Source: Vibrio pomeroyi
GTDB taxonomy: Bacteria > Pseudomonadota > Gammaproteobacteria > Enterobacterales > Vibrionaceae
Direction of reading: 5' to 3'
DNA: 64,000 nucleotides
Assembly: GCA_041879425.1 (NCBI GenBank)
Contig: CP090855.1
Span: 186,001 to 250,000, forward strand
Shown: in pieces, positions 34,991-42,871 of the stretch
How the letters are laid out: each line of letters begins with the position of its first letter
Numbering within the stretch: position 1 is the first letter of the stretch
Notes under the pieces: model-generated
The model's input: only the letters and a program-made list of their open reading frames with translations
The model's database searches: none
What the model was told of the DNA's origin: nothing
Position numbers and translations under genes: made by a program

Positions 34991-35986
34991 ATGAACACCA
35001 CAAACATTCTTCTACTTTGCGGCGGTGGATCTTCAGAGCATGAAGTGTCTTTAGTTTCAGCCAATTACCTTTTTGAACAACTCAATAGCGTTGCCGATTT
35101 CAACGTTGTGAGAGTTGAGATAAAGAACGAAGGCTGGTGTCTTGATTCAGGTGAATTGGTTTACCTTGATATTAACGATCAAACCCTACGTGGCGACAAT
35201 CTAGAATCGAAAGTCGATTTCATCGTACCTTGTATTCACGGTTTCCCAGGTGAAACGGGTGATATCCAATCACTATTCGAAATGGCTAAGATTCCATACC
35301 TAGGCTGTGGTTCTGAGGCGAGCAACAACAGCTTCAATAAAATCACATCAAAGCTTTGGTATGACGCACTAGGCATTCCAAACACACCATACCTGTTCTT
35401 ATCAGACAACACGGAACAAGCTCACTCACAAACAACTCAAGCTTTTGAAACTTGGGGGAAAGTGTTTGTAAAAGCTGCACGTCAAGGTTCTTCTGTTGGT
35501 TGTTATCAAGTCAACAAAATCGAAGATTTAAGCGAAGCGATCAACAAAGCATTTACCTTCTCAGATCAAGTACTTGTTGAGAAATCAGTAGTACCAAGAG
35601 AGCTAGAAGTCGCAGCATATGAAATCGACGGCGAGCTACACATTAGTAAGCCGGGCGAGGTGATTGCACCGAATGGCGCGTTTTACTCTTATGAAGAGAA
35701 GTACAGTGCAGACAGCCACTCAATCACTGAAGTTGAAGCAAGTAACCTGACTGACGAACAGCGTGATTTGATCGCAGACAGCGCGCGTAAAGTTTTTACA
35801 CAGATGAAGCTTCGTCATCTATCTCGTATCGACTTCTTCTTAACACAAGACAACGAGATCTACCTAAACGAAGTAAACACCTTCCCAGGTATGACGCCAA
35901 TTTCTATGTTCCCTAAAATGGTGGAACATGATGGTCATAAGTTCAGCCAGTTCCTAGAGAACTGCGTTAGAACGAGCCTTACTTAG
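34991..35986 (+). CDS. ddl: D-alanine--D-alanine ligase
   Basis: A 331-residue ATP-grasp enzyme making D-Ala-D-Ala for peptidoglycan. Signatures are LLCGGGSSEHEVSLVSA at the N-terminus, the HGFPGETGDIQS loop near 79, KAARQGSSVGC near 159, and the C-terminal EVNTFPGMTPISMFP. It stands outside the mur-fts cluster, as DdlA-type copies do. Its position next to yciH matches the V. cholerae chromosome II order as I recall it. A TTGACA-like -35 element lies about 80 bases upstream (34909 region), which is weak evidence for a promoter. Confidence 0.92.
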   Translation: MNTTNILLLCGGGSSEHEVSLVSANYLFEQLNSVADFNVVRVEIKNEGWCLDSGELVYLDINDQTLRGDNLESKVDFIVPCIHGFPGETGDIQSLFEMAKIPYLGCGSEASNNSFNKITSKLWYDALGIPNTPYLFLSDNTEQAHSQTTQAFETWGKVFVKAARQGSSVGCYQVNKIEDLSEAINKAFTFSDQVLVEKSVVPRELEVAAYEIDGELHISKPGEVIAPNGAFYSYEEKYSADSHSITEVEASNLTDEQRDLIADSARKVFTQMKLRHLSRIDFFLTQDNEIYLNEVNTFPGMTPISMFPKMVEHDGHKFSQFLENCVRTSLT

Positions 35987-36025
35987 TTCATCTAACAAAT
36001 CTTTGTTCATCTGAACCAAACAACA

Positions 36026-36065
36026 TAATGCCTTGAGCTTTCCGCCAAGGCATTATTCGTTTTTA
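36026..36065 (+). terminator. Terminator of ddl
   Basis: An 11-bp perfect stem (36026-36036 with 36047-36057, ATAATGCCTTG/CAAGGCATTAT) followed by T5. Confidence 0.88.
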
Positions 36066-36137
36066 GAGGCCAATTTTTAACGCCGATGATGATATTAGTA
36101 ATTTCCTTGAGGAGTTTAGTGACCTGACGACCAAAGC

Positions 36138-37154
36138 TTATTGCCAAGGTATTAGCGCTTTGAATTTCATTTTCTCATTCTCAGCAGTCCCAGAATAACC
36201 CACATATTGAGCTGGCATAGCAGGGCTGAGCCAACGACCAAAATCCTGAATTTCTTTTACCTTAAGACCTTGTTTCGAAAGCTCTTGTGCAGCACCAACC
36301 CGAATCGAGTTACCTGAGAAATGGTGGTTTTCTGCAAGCTGAAGTAAATCACTCGCTCTGCGTAAAATTCGATAGATAGACGAATCGTCCAAAGGTTGAA
36401 GCCCGATGTTTTCATGCTTATCTATTGCACGGAACACGGGCAAATCCTCTTGCGTTCCAATAAACGAAAGCCAACGACCTAGAGCGAAACTCGCCACTTG
36501 CGAAAGCTCATACACAGAATCCTTAATTGTGATTTGGTAATCGCTATCAGTACTCTCGATGTCGTTCGTCGATAACAACTTAAGTTCTGAACGCTTCAGA
36601 GCACACTCGAACATCACATTGTAAATAGCGATGTCACGAATCTCTTTTAAGTTGGCCTTGTCATGCGAGAGCAATGTGTTCAACTCAGTGAGATGTGAAG
36701 ATGTCATAGCGTTAGTTTGTTTTGAATCACCCGCCATTCGAGCTTGCAAGTGAAGTAGGGTAAAGCGAACTTGTCGATGTTTGATAGGATTAGCGAAGCC
36801 AAGCACAGTGTGTAACAAGCTAAGCGTTGCAGTGTAACGTTTTAGCGATGCATATTTTCTGTCATTGGATTCAGTTTCTAGGAAACGACGGATAGCGGTC
36901 ACAGATGCAGGGAGCGTATTGATACGGTTTTTATGACAGAACGCGTGGTAGCGATTCCAATCACTGTAGATGCCTAACAGTGAATTGCGAGAATACTGGT
37001 ATCCTGTTAACTCATCTATAATTTCAATTGACGCAGTACTGTTCAATTTTTCAACAAATGAATTAATTATCACAGAGTCAGATAAAATAGGGACTTTTTT
37101 TCTCAAATTACCGTACCTTAGCAGGTGTTTTTGCCATATTATGCTTGATATCAT
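36138..37154 (-). CDS. Tyrosine-recombinase-like protein (phage integrase family)
   Basis: A 338-residue protein with an N-terminal SAM-like core-binding domain (~25-125) and a C-terminal catalytic domain. Candidate catalytic residues are Arg188 (CALKRSEL), Arg285 (GNSIRVGAA), Trp308 (GRWLS) and Tyr317 (AQYVG). The HxxR box has Asn282 where His is standard. It is not an obvious part of the filamentous prophage, which uses host XerCD and ends 900 bases away. It is divergent from the DUF3319-yciH pair and next to the dif site. Confidence 0.75.
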   Translation of the reverse strand: MISSIIWQKHLLRYGNLRKKVPILSDSVIINSFVEKLNSTASIEIIDELTGYQYSRNSLLGIYSDWNRYHAFCHKNRINTLPASVTAIRRFLETESNDRKYASLKRYTATLSLLHTVLGFANPIKHRQVRFTLLHLQARMAGDSKQTNAMTSSHLTELNTLLSHDKANLKEIRDIAIYNVMFECALKRSELKLLSTNDIESTDSDYQITIKDSVYELSQVASFALGRWLSFIGTQEDLPVFRAIDKHENIGLQPLDDSSIYRILRRASDLLQLAENHHFSGNSIRVGAAQELSKQGLKVKEIQDFGRWLSPAMPAQYVGYSGTAENEKMKFKALIPWQ

Positions 37155-37206
37155 TAAAAGTATACTTATGATTAATGCAGCGAAAACAAAAAGATGATTA
37201 ATAGAT

Positions 37207-37575
37207 ATGGCTAATTCAATTTACCGAAGCATCCATCTTCAATCGACGGATGCCACTAACACAGTTTGGCGTGCGAAGTTAAAAAATAATGTTATTCAAG
37301 GCAACCTAGCTGCCGTTAAGAAGAGTATTGATTGGTGGATTGAAACCGCATCTATTATTGATCCAAAAGAATTCACTGCGTTAAATAAGTCGAGAGGAAC
37401 TGGTGGTTCGACGGAAAACTTCAACGGCTACCAAATCAAGAATGACACCGGTGAGCCCAATGCGTGGTATTGTATGTTTAACGGTCGCCTAATTAAAGGC
37501 GGCAAGACTGCTATCCAACGTCATATAGAAGCTTACTTACTCGCAAAACAAAAAGCAGAGCAACAAAAGAAGTAA
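37207..37575 (+). CDS. DUF3319-like protein
   Basis: A 122-residue soluble basic protein with a conserved-looking N-terminus (SIYRSIHLQSTDA) and WYCMFNGRLIKGG near residue 85. It resembles the family I recall as DUF3319, found in vibrios, function unknown. It lies four bases upstream of yciH, so the two form an operon. It is divergent from the recombinase-like gene. Confidence 0.65.
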   Translation: MANSIYRSIHLQSTDATNTVWRAKLKNNVIQGNLAAVKKSIDWWIETASIIDPKEFTALNKSRGTGGSTENFNGYQIKNDTGEPNAWYCMFNGRLIKGGKTAIQRHIEAYLLAKQKAEQQKK

Positions 37576-37578
37576 ATT

Positions 37579-37890
37579 ATGAGCCTAGTATATTCAACAG
37601 AAACAGGTCGTATTAAGCCTGAAGAAGAGAAAGTCCAACGTCCTAAAGGCGATGGGATTGTTCGAATCCAAAAAGAAACCAAAGGCCGTAAAGGCAAAGG
37701 CGTTTCTGTCGTAACTGGCTTAGACCTAGATGACGCACCATTAAAACTCATGGCAGCAGAACTTAAGAAAGTTTGCGGCTGTGGTGGCTCAGTAAAAGAT
37801 GGCAACATCGAAATTCAAGGCGACGCGCGCGACAAGATCAAAGCGCATCTTGAAAAGAAAGGCTACAAAGTTAAATTCGCTGGCGGTTAA
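37579..37890 (+). CDS. yciH: SUI1/eIF1-family translation factor YciH
   Basis: A 103-residue protein of the bacterial YciH (SUI1/eIF1-like) family. The core KGKGVSVVTGLDLDD near 35-49, KKVCGCGGSVKDG near 66 and the C-terminal AHLEKKGYKVKFAGG are diagnostic. It influences start-codon selection in related systems; its physiological role in bacteria is modest. In V. cholerae the homologue flanks the chromosome II dif region, as here. Confidence 0.88.
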   Translation: MSLVYSTETGRIKPEEEKVQRPKGDGIVRIQKETKGRKGKGVSVVTGLDLDDAPLKLMAAELKKVCGCGGSVKDGNIEIQGDARDKIKAHLEKKGYKVKFAGG

Positions 37891-38011
37891 TCTCTAACTA
37901 ATACCAGGGTTAAAATCGAAGATTATTATCACTGGATATTAGGTATTTTATGGTAAATAACCATTATGGTTAAATACACAGTATAAATCAGAGAATATCG
38001 ACCACAAACAG

Positions 38012-38041
38012 AGGCAGGGCATCACATAAAGATACCTGCCT
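38012..38041. terminator. Hairpin terminator between yciH and the dif site
   Basis: AGGCAGG (38012-38018) pairs with CCTGCCT (38035-38041) across a 16-base loop. It could end the yciH transcript from the left or phage transcripts from the right. The T-tract is weak. Confidence 0.5.
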
Positions 38042-38058
38042 TATAAACACCAAAAGCA

Positions 38059-38086
38059 ATTTAACATAACGTACATAATACGCACT
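38059..38086. other. dif-like XerC/XerD site (left end, 6-bp centre)
   Basis: 28 bp made of an 11-bp XerD arm ATTTAACATAA (38059-38069), the centre CGTACA (38070-38075) and an 11-bp XerC arm TAATACGCACT (38076-38086). It is close to V. cholerae dif1 and dif2 as I recall them (about two mismatches to dif1). It marks the prophage left end and probably the chromosome II terminus resolution site. Confidence 0.85.
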
Positions 38087-38429
38087 GAGCTAGGGCTTCA
38101 TTTGGGGTAGCAACCATCAGTGCTAATCCACCGCAAGCCATTGAAATGCTTCTTAAACCAAGCCCGTTATACTTTTTTGCAATGCTGTTCCACAGCGTCT
38201 GTGCTTCGTACGTTTTTGCTTTATCTAACGCAAGACCAACCAATGCCTTTTCTTTATCCTCACCAACAATGTCAGCAAGCATAAGTACTTGATTCTCTTT
38301 TAAAAACGCTCGGTCTTTTCGAATATCCGTTAGCATTTGAGTGCTAATACCTAAATCAGATGCGACTTGCTTATATTGGACATAGTTCATGTGCTCTTTA
38401 TAAGCATCTATGAGTTTCTTTGTGTACAT
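38061..38429 (-). CDS. Phage regulator, DUF3693-like (helix-turn-helix)
   Basis: A 122-residue leftward protein. The N-terminal half reads as a helix-turn-helix (KQVASDLGISTQMLTDIRKDR, residues ~21-41) and the C-terminal half is hydrophobic (SMACGGLALMVATP), ending in CVLCTLC. It matches the family I recall as DUF3693 (vpf122-like) of Vibrio filamentous phages. The final codons and stop lie inside the dif site. GAGG precedes the ATG at 38429. It faces a three-copy operator array and is the likely lysogeny repressor. Confidence 0.75.
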   Translation of the reverse strand: MYTKKLIDAYKEHMNYVQYKQVASDLGISTQMLTDIRKDRAFLKENQVLMLADIVGEDKEKALVGLALDKAKTYEAQTLWNSIAKKYNGLGLRSISMACGGLALMVATPNEALAQCVLCTLC

Positions 38430-38476
38430 TTTGAAAACCTCGTTTGTTTCCTCTAGCTCGATTCTAGCTCATAAAC

Positions 38477-38540
38477 ACGAATTTTATCGTATTGCCACTA
38501 CGAGATTTATCGTATTTACTGTACGGAAATCATCGTACTT
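38477..38540. promoter_or_regulatory. Three-copy operator array between divergent phage genes
   Basis: Three copies of a pseudo-palindrome ACGA-N6-TCGT (third copy ACGG) begin at 38477, 38500 and 38523, exactly 23 bases apart. Each is followed by ATT, ATT or ACTT. The first two share ACGA then TTTATCGTATT. They lie between the DUF3693-like regulator start (38429) and the first rightward phage gene (38560), as expected for a repressor controlling both promoters. Confidence 0.75.
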
Positions 38541-38559
38541 ACTACTTCTGGTGGCTTCT

Positions 38560-38856
38560 ATGTTCCAAATTGAATCTATTCAATACGGCTCTGTTTTGAA
38601 ATCTGAACACGTTAGCTTCTCTAGCTACCCAGATTTTACACACGCATCCGTGTCTCTTCATAACTCGCCACTAGAAATCTGCTTTGAGTTCCTTGTTAGC
38701 GAACTTGAGTTTGGCAAGCGCACAATTGGTGAAGAACTTTTTCACACTGTTAGCTATAAGAATCCGCTTTATAACTCTGAAGACTCTTTCACTTTTACGT
38801 TTGATAACGACCAAGAGCTTGAACAGTTCTGCGCGTTCTACGGTTTGGAACGTTAA
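38560..38856 (+). CDS. Small early phage protein (98 aa), unknown
   Basis: A 98-residue acidic, soluble protein beginning MFQIESIQYGSV. The first ATG after the operator array is used; an upstream extension to 38410 would run through the operators. It is the first gene of the rightward phage operon, three bases before the next frame. No family is recognised. Confidence 0.65.
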   Translation: MFQIESIQYGSVLKSEHVSFSSYPDFTHASVSLHNSPLEICFEFLVSELEFGKRTIGEELFHTVSYKNPLYNSEDSFTFTFDNDQELEQFCAFYGLER

Positions 38857-38858
38857 TC

Positions 38859-39059
38859 ATGGACTCAATCTACTTCGACAACGAACCCAATCACGGTATC
38901 AACGCCTATTTTCCTTGGGGTCATAATTTCTTTAAGACTCCGCGCGAGTTCTTCCAATTCATGGAAGCTCACTACGGCATGGTTTCTTTTCAGGTTGTTG
39001 AAATCACCGATGAGAACTACCAAGAGCTTTTGGTTAAGGGTGTGTTCCATGCCATCTAA
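38859..39059 (+). CDS. Small early phage protein (66 aa), unknown
   Basis: A 66-residue acidic protein (MDSIYFDNEPNHGINAYF...). Tight spacing after the 98-residue gene and an 11-base overlap with the replication gene (ATG 39049) mark it as part of the same operon. It has no recognisable domain. Confidence 0.6.
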   Translation: MDSIYFDNEPNHGINAYFPWGHNFFKTPREFFQFMEAHYGMVSFQVVEITDENYQELLVKGVFHAI

Positions 39060-40161
39060 AAAGCCTCATAAGTTCCATGATGAAATTCGTCCGGTTCAAG
39101 TGGATCACCTAGCCTTTTCGTTTTCGTACGGTTCGCTTAGACACTTGGATAACTCGAACGAGCAAGACTTTATCAACATGCAGTTTCCTGAGTTTAAAAA
39201 GCAAAGCGTTAAAGGTCGCTTTAACTCACCAGAAGCGATAGAGAAATCAATCGAGTTACACCGTAACAAGTGCCGTAAGGTTTTAGGCGATAGATTTGAT
39301 GAGTTCATGTTTAAAGTCTTTAACTTCCGTCTGTCTCCTATGCGTGGCCGTGGTTTGCATGGCTATGAAGATTCAATGGTGATTTACGATTCTACAGGAA
39401 CGGTGGAATGCGGTTTGGTGGGTGTTGGTGGTAACAACGATACGGTCTACGTACAAATCAATGGTACGGGTTGCGCTAAGTTGTTCGACTTCACCACACA
39501 CAAAAAGGTGCATTGGTGGTTGTCACTTTTGGGTATCACTCGCCTAGCCCGTTTAGATCTCTGCGTGGATGACTACACCGGAATCTTTGACTGTAAGTAT
39601 GCTGAGAAATGTTTTTATGAGGGAGCATTTCGCACTGCTTCTCGTGGTCGTGGTCCGACAATGGTTCCTCATAAGCGCGTTTCACAATCCGGTGAATTAT
39701 CAGAGGAAGCCGTTCTTGTTGGCTCTCGTACCTCTGCAATTTACTGGCGTGTGTACAACAAGAAGTTCGAGCAAAACATCGCTGACCCTGAAGTAATTTG
39801 GTACCGCAATGAAGTGGAATTGAAGAAGTGTGATTTGGCATTACTCGCCTCGCCTGCTTCGGCCTTTGCTGGTCTGTGTGACTTCTCAGCAAGTATCGAC
39901 CCTGCTGAACCGATGAAGATTGAGCTTAACAAAAAGAAAGCCGGTCTTGAGTTCTTTGCTCGTATTGCTTGGGTTCGCCGCCAATGTGGTAAAGCACTTT
40001 CTGAAGTTGTTGCAATGACTGAGGGTGACTTGGGTGAAGCATTCGGATTGCTCATTCCTACGCACCATAGACGCGCAAACTTTGAAACCTCGTTAGGCAT
40101 TCCTGACGAATACACTAAACAGAAAATCGAAATTTTGGAGTCAAGAATATGCCTACAATAA
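39049..40161 (+). CDS. Filamentous phage replication initiation protein (gene II/X, RstA-like)
   Basis: A 370-residue protein of the phage/plasmid rolling-circle initiator family typical of Vf33/VGJ/CTX-type inoviruses (LARLDLCVDDYTGIFDCKYAE near 170 is characteristic). It would nick the plus-strand origin and bind the 5' end covalently. ATG at 39049 is chosen over an upstream frame start at 38995 because the latter lies deep in the preceding gene. It overlaps the next gene by 13 bases. Confidence 0.8.
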   Translation: MPSKKPHKFHDEIRPVQVDHLAFSFSYGSLRHLDNSNEQDFINMQFPEFKKQSVKGRFNSPEAIEKSIELHRNKCRKVLGDRFDEFMFKVFNFRLSPMRGRGLHGYEDSMVIYDSTGTVECGLVGVGGNNDTVYVQINGTGCAKLFDFTTHKKVHWWLSLLGITRLARLDLCVDDYTGIFDCKYAEKCFYEGAFRTASRGRGPTMVPHKRVSQSGELSEEAVLVGSRTSAIYWRVYNKKFEQNIADPEVIWYRNEVELKKCDLALLASPASAFAGLCDFSASIDPAEPMKIELNKKKAGLEFFARIAWVRRQCGKALSEVVAMTEGDLGEAFGLLIPTHHRRANFETSLGIPDEYTKQKIEILESRICLQ

Positions 40162-40496
40162 CTGGTATCTCTATCAAGCGTTTCCCGAAATCTAATATGG
40201 AGTTCGCGGAGCTGTCTGTCCTACGTGCTGTTGAAGAAGTCGATAACGAGAAGTTTCAACAAACGGGTATCGGTTTCTCAACTGACATCCCTTACAACAA
40301 GCAAGCTCTGAAAATTGATGTGGCCTACGCTCGTCAGCTTATCCAAACCCGTGCTTTTGTTGCTAACCGCGAATACGAACTGAGCTTTGGTGCTAACCCA
40401 AATGATCCACTCGATATCTTGGTAAACAAGCTTGTTCCTGTCGATGAAGAAATTAAAAAGCACTTCGATAACTTTATGAAAGCTAACAAGGCTTAA
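40149..40496 (+). CDS. Phage DUF1293-like protein, candidate ssDNA-binding protein
   Basis: A 115-residue protein directly after the initiator gene, the position of gene V / RstB-like ssDNA-binding proteins. The sequence resembles the Vibrio phage family I recall as DUF1293 (vpf117-like). It is mixed beta-type with no membrane segment. Function is inferred from position and size. Confidence 0.65.
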   Translation: MPTITGISIKRFPKSNMEFAELSVLRAVEEVDNEKFQQTGIGFSTDIPYNKQALKIDVAYARQLIQTRAFVANREYELSFGANPNDPLDILVNKLVPVDEEIKKHFDNFMKANKA

Positions 40497-40499
40497 TCA

Positions 40500-40724
40500 A
40501 TGAACTGCATTACGACCACTCAACAAGGTTACTTGAGAACGTCAACTGACTTTGATTGTCAGCTCGTAATGCTCACTGATACTGAATACAACAATTTAGT
40601 CACTGCGTCTCAGTCTTTGAACATCGACAGTGAACTCTATACCGCTGTTTCAGGTTGGATTTTATTATCTTTCGTTTCTGGCCATGTGCTAGGACGAATC
40701 TTAAAAACTCTTGGCAAAGGCTAA
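40500..40724 (+). CDS. Small phage membrane protein (74 aa)
   Basis: A 74-residue protein with a polar N-terminal half and a C-terminal hydrophobic segment (~50-67, GWILLSFVSGHVLG). It lies just upstream of the major coat gene and may be a minor virion or assembly protein (vpf77-like position). No family is certain. Confidence 0.6.
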   Translation: MNCITTTQQGYLRTSTDFDCQLVMLTDTEYNNLVTASQSLNIDSELYTAVSGWILLSFVSGHVLGRILKTLGKG

Positions 40725-40765
40725 GGGTCAACTTTTAGTAACACACTCTTAAAAAAGGAAATATC

Positions 40766-40966
40766 ATGAAAAAACGTCTATTGGTTCTAGGTTCTACTGC
40801 ATTTGTATCGGCTTCTTCATTCGCTGATAACACTGCAATCACAACGGCTATCAACGAAGCTGTGACGACTGGTCAATCTAACTATGGTTTGGTTGTGGTT
40901 GGTCTCATCGGTCTTGCTGCGATTGGCTTTGGTCTTCGCGCCATCATGAACTCTATGGGGAACTAA
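40766..40966 (+). CDS. Major coat protein (pVIII-like)
   Basis: A 66-residue precursor. A signal peptide (~1-20, cleavage after SASSFA) is followed by a mature ~45-residue protein with an amphipathic/acidic N-terminal part (DNTAITTAINEAVTT), one transmembrane helix (YGLVVVGLIGLAAIGFGL) and a short basic end (RAIMNSMGN). This is the standard inovirus major coat layout. It has a strong AAAAGGA ribosome site. The stop overlaps the next start (TAATG). Confidence 0.88.
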   Translation: MKKRLLVLGSTAFVSASSFADNTAITTAINEAVTTGQSNYGLVVVGLIGLAAIGFGLRAIMNSMGN

Positions 40967-41064
40967 TGGGAGACATTGTCTCTCAAGTCGTAACCGTCCT
41001 GTTTGGGGTGGTTATGGCTATGTCATTCGTATATGGCGTATATACGGGTATCAATGCCTCCTAG
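40966..41064 (+). CDS. 32-residue minor coat-like membrane peptide (pVII/pIX-like)
   Basis: ATG at 40966 overlaps the major coat stop (TAATG). The frame encodes MGDIVSQVV then a hydrophobic helix (VLFGVVMAMSFVYGVYTG) and ends INAS at TAG 41062. Size and single helix match pVII/pIX-type minor coat proteins at the filament tip. It is translationally coupled to the coat gene. Confidence 0.75.
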   Translation: MGDIVSQVVTVLFGVVMAMSFVYGVYTGINAS

Positions 41065-41079
41065 TTTGGAGGCGTTTTC
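41056..41079 (+). terminator. Central terminator after the coat genes
   Basis: GCCTCC (41056-41061) pairs with GGAGGC (41068-41073) and is followed by GTTTTCTT. It overlaps the stop of the 32-residue gene and separates abundant coat mRNA from the adhesin and Zot genes, like the terminator after gene VIII in Ff phages. Confidence 0.75.
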
Positions 41080-41096
41080 TTATCTGGGGTTTTACA

Positions 41097-42869
41097 GTGA
41101 AACGATATCAAAAATACCTCGCACTTCCTTTAGTTCTTGTCGCGTTCAATTCCCATGCTTTGCAGTGCGGCGCGGGTGAAGTCGAGGTTGATGGCGTTTG
41201 CGTTAGTTCTTGTAAGATACTTAAGGGAAGCGGAAAAAACTTAACGTGGGACTCTTACGTTTGGGGTGATAATCCTCGCTCTTACTGTATAGGCGATCGT
41301 TCTACTGGCGCTGCTTGTAACATGGAGCCTAGTTCCGTTTCGATTTCTGTTGAGGCGGGACGCTGGACTAACAAGTTTTATTATACGGGCTCTACTTGTA
41401 GCTTTGACCAAATCAACCGCTATTCAGGTGACGTTCCTGAGCTCTTTCCATTTGAGGGTGATGTTAACCAAAATGGCGTTCAAGATGATTTAGAAGATTG
41501 GGATGGTGATGGCATTAAAAACGGTGAAGACCCAAACCCTTATAGCAATGACAACCAGGTTACGGACGCTGATGGTAACAACGTTCCCGACAACCTCGAT
41601 GAATACTACGATTGGTTAGCCGAATCTAAAGAAATTCTAAATTGTAATGTTGAATCTGAGGACTGCGCCAATTACCGATACATTATGAATAAACTGAATA
41701 CTAACAATAGTAAGTTAATTCATATCATTTCTGATTTAAGTAAACAGAACTTAACTAAAGATGCTTTTAATCAAGCGGTTGCCGAGTTGATTAATACTCA
41801 AAAGACTAACGACTTATCTTTTGCTCACAAAATAGATTCTTTGACTGCTGCTCAAGGTGGTTTGGAAAACACCGTTAGAGACAGTGTTTGGGCAGCAAGG
41901 CAAGATATAAAAAATCGTTTGGACGACCGTTACAATCAAACTTTTAATAGGTTCGATGATCTAGATGAGGAAGTCGCGATTGTTAAACGCAACACTCAAT
42001 CCATAATCCATTCTATTTCTGATTTTCCTGCTGGCGGTGGCGGTGCTCTCACTGATGCTCAAAGTAATTGGCTCTTAGACTCTGTTCGAAACAGTGTGAG
42101 CAATATGACTAAAAATGACCAACTCATTGCCGGACAGGAAACCGAGCGTGATTTGATGGTCACTTTGAATCGTGATTTAGTTAGTAAAATTCAAGCTTTG
42201 GAGGTTTCTGGCGGTGGCCTTACTGACCAACAAAAAACTCAACTAAGAAACGCAGCAAAAGCAAACCTTAACAATAAACTCTTAAAGGCCATGTCCTCTG
42301 ATGTTGCCCGCCTTTCAAATATCGAAGAAAAGGTTTCAAGCAACAACGCTATGATTGACGGCCTTTACTACGAATTTGAAGATGTTAATTCAAAAATAGA
42401 TTCCTTGGGCTCTCCTGATTTATCTGGAGTTGAGTCCAGTATTTCTGGCCTATCAGACAAAATCGACGGCCTTGAAACGACTGATATGTCTGGGGTTGAA
42501 GGTAAGATTGACGAACTAATCAACGGCATCACTAACAACAATAACTTCGTTGAGCCTAGCTCTATTTTTAATGGTGAAGGGTTTATTGTCACTCCAACTG
42601 ATATCGCTCAAGTTCAAAACGAAGTCATAGAAATCAAACAAGAAATGACCGATGAATTCGAGAAGTTCAAAGCGTTATTCTCTATCGATACCAGCTCTTT
42701 CAATAACGGCACCTATAAAGAGCACTCCTTAAATCTAAACGTTAACCACGCTGAACGCTCTTTCAAATCGGGCGTGCTCTCTGCCCTACTCGATAACGCC
42801 ACGCTCATCTCAGCCGTTGTGATGTTCTTGTTTGTTTTGTCTGGAATCAGAATGTTAGGTAAGGATTAG
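41097..42869 (+). CDS. pIII-like adsorption/minor coat protein
   Basis: A 590-residue protein starting with GTG. It has a signal peptide (~1-21) and a Cys-rich N-terminal domain (~22-110). An Asp-rich thrombospondin-3-like calcium-binding stretch follows (~121-168; DVNQNGVQDD, DWDGDGIKNGED, DADGNNVPDNLD). Next come long helical/coiled regions (~180-500) with repeated SGVE/SSISGLSDKIDGLE heptad-like segments. One C-terminal membrane helix (~568-585) anchors it. Position between coat and pVI/Zot genes, and the C-terminal anchor, identify the host-receptor-binding protein. The GTG start and weak ribosome site suggest low expression. Confidence 0.8.
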   Translation: MKRYQKYLALPLVLVAFNSHALQCGAGEVEVDGVCVSSCKILKGSGKNLTWDSYVWGDNPRSYCIGDRSTGAACNMEPSSVSISVEAGRWTNKFYYTGSTCSFDQINRYSGDVPELFPFEGDVNQNGVQDDLEDWDGDGIKNGEDPNPYSNDNQVTDADGNNVPDNLDEYYDWLAESKEILNCNVESEDCANYRYIMNKLNTNNSKLIHIISDLSKQNLTKDAFNQAVAELINTQKTNDLSFAHKIDSLTAAQGGLENTVRDSVWAARQDIKNRLDDRYNQTFNRFDDLDEEVAIVKRNTQSIIHSISDFPAGGGGALTDAQSNWLLDSVRNSVSNMTKNDQLIAGQETERDLMVTLNRDLVSKIQALEVSGGGLTDQQKTQLRNAAKANLNNKLLKAMSSDVARLSNIEEKVSSNNAMIDGLYYEFEDVNSKIDSLGSPDLSGVESSISGLSDKIDGLETTDMSGVEGKIDELINGITNNNNFVEPSSIFNGEGFIVTPTDIAQVQNEVIEIKQEMTDEFEKFKALFSIDTSSFNNGTYKEHSLNLNVNHAERSFKSGVLSALLDNATLISAVVMFLFVLSGIRMLGKD

Positions 42870-42871
42870 TT

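Noticed and set aside
39536..39892. 118-codon ORF opposite the phage replication gene
   Set aside because: Shadow of the strongly supported initiator gene, with atypical composition.
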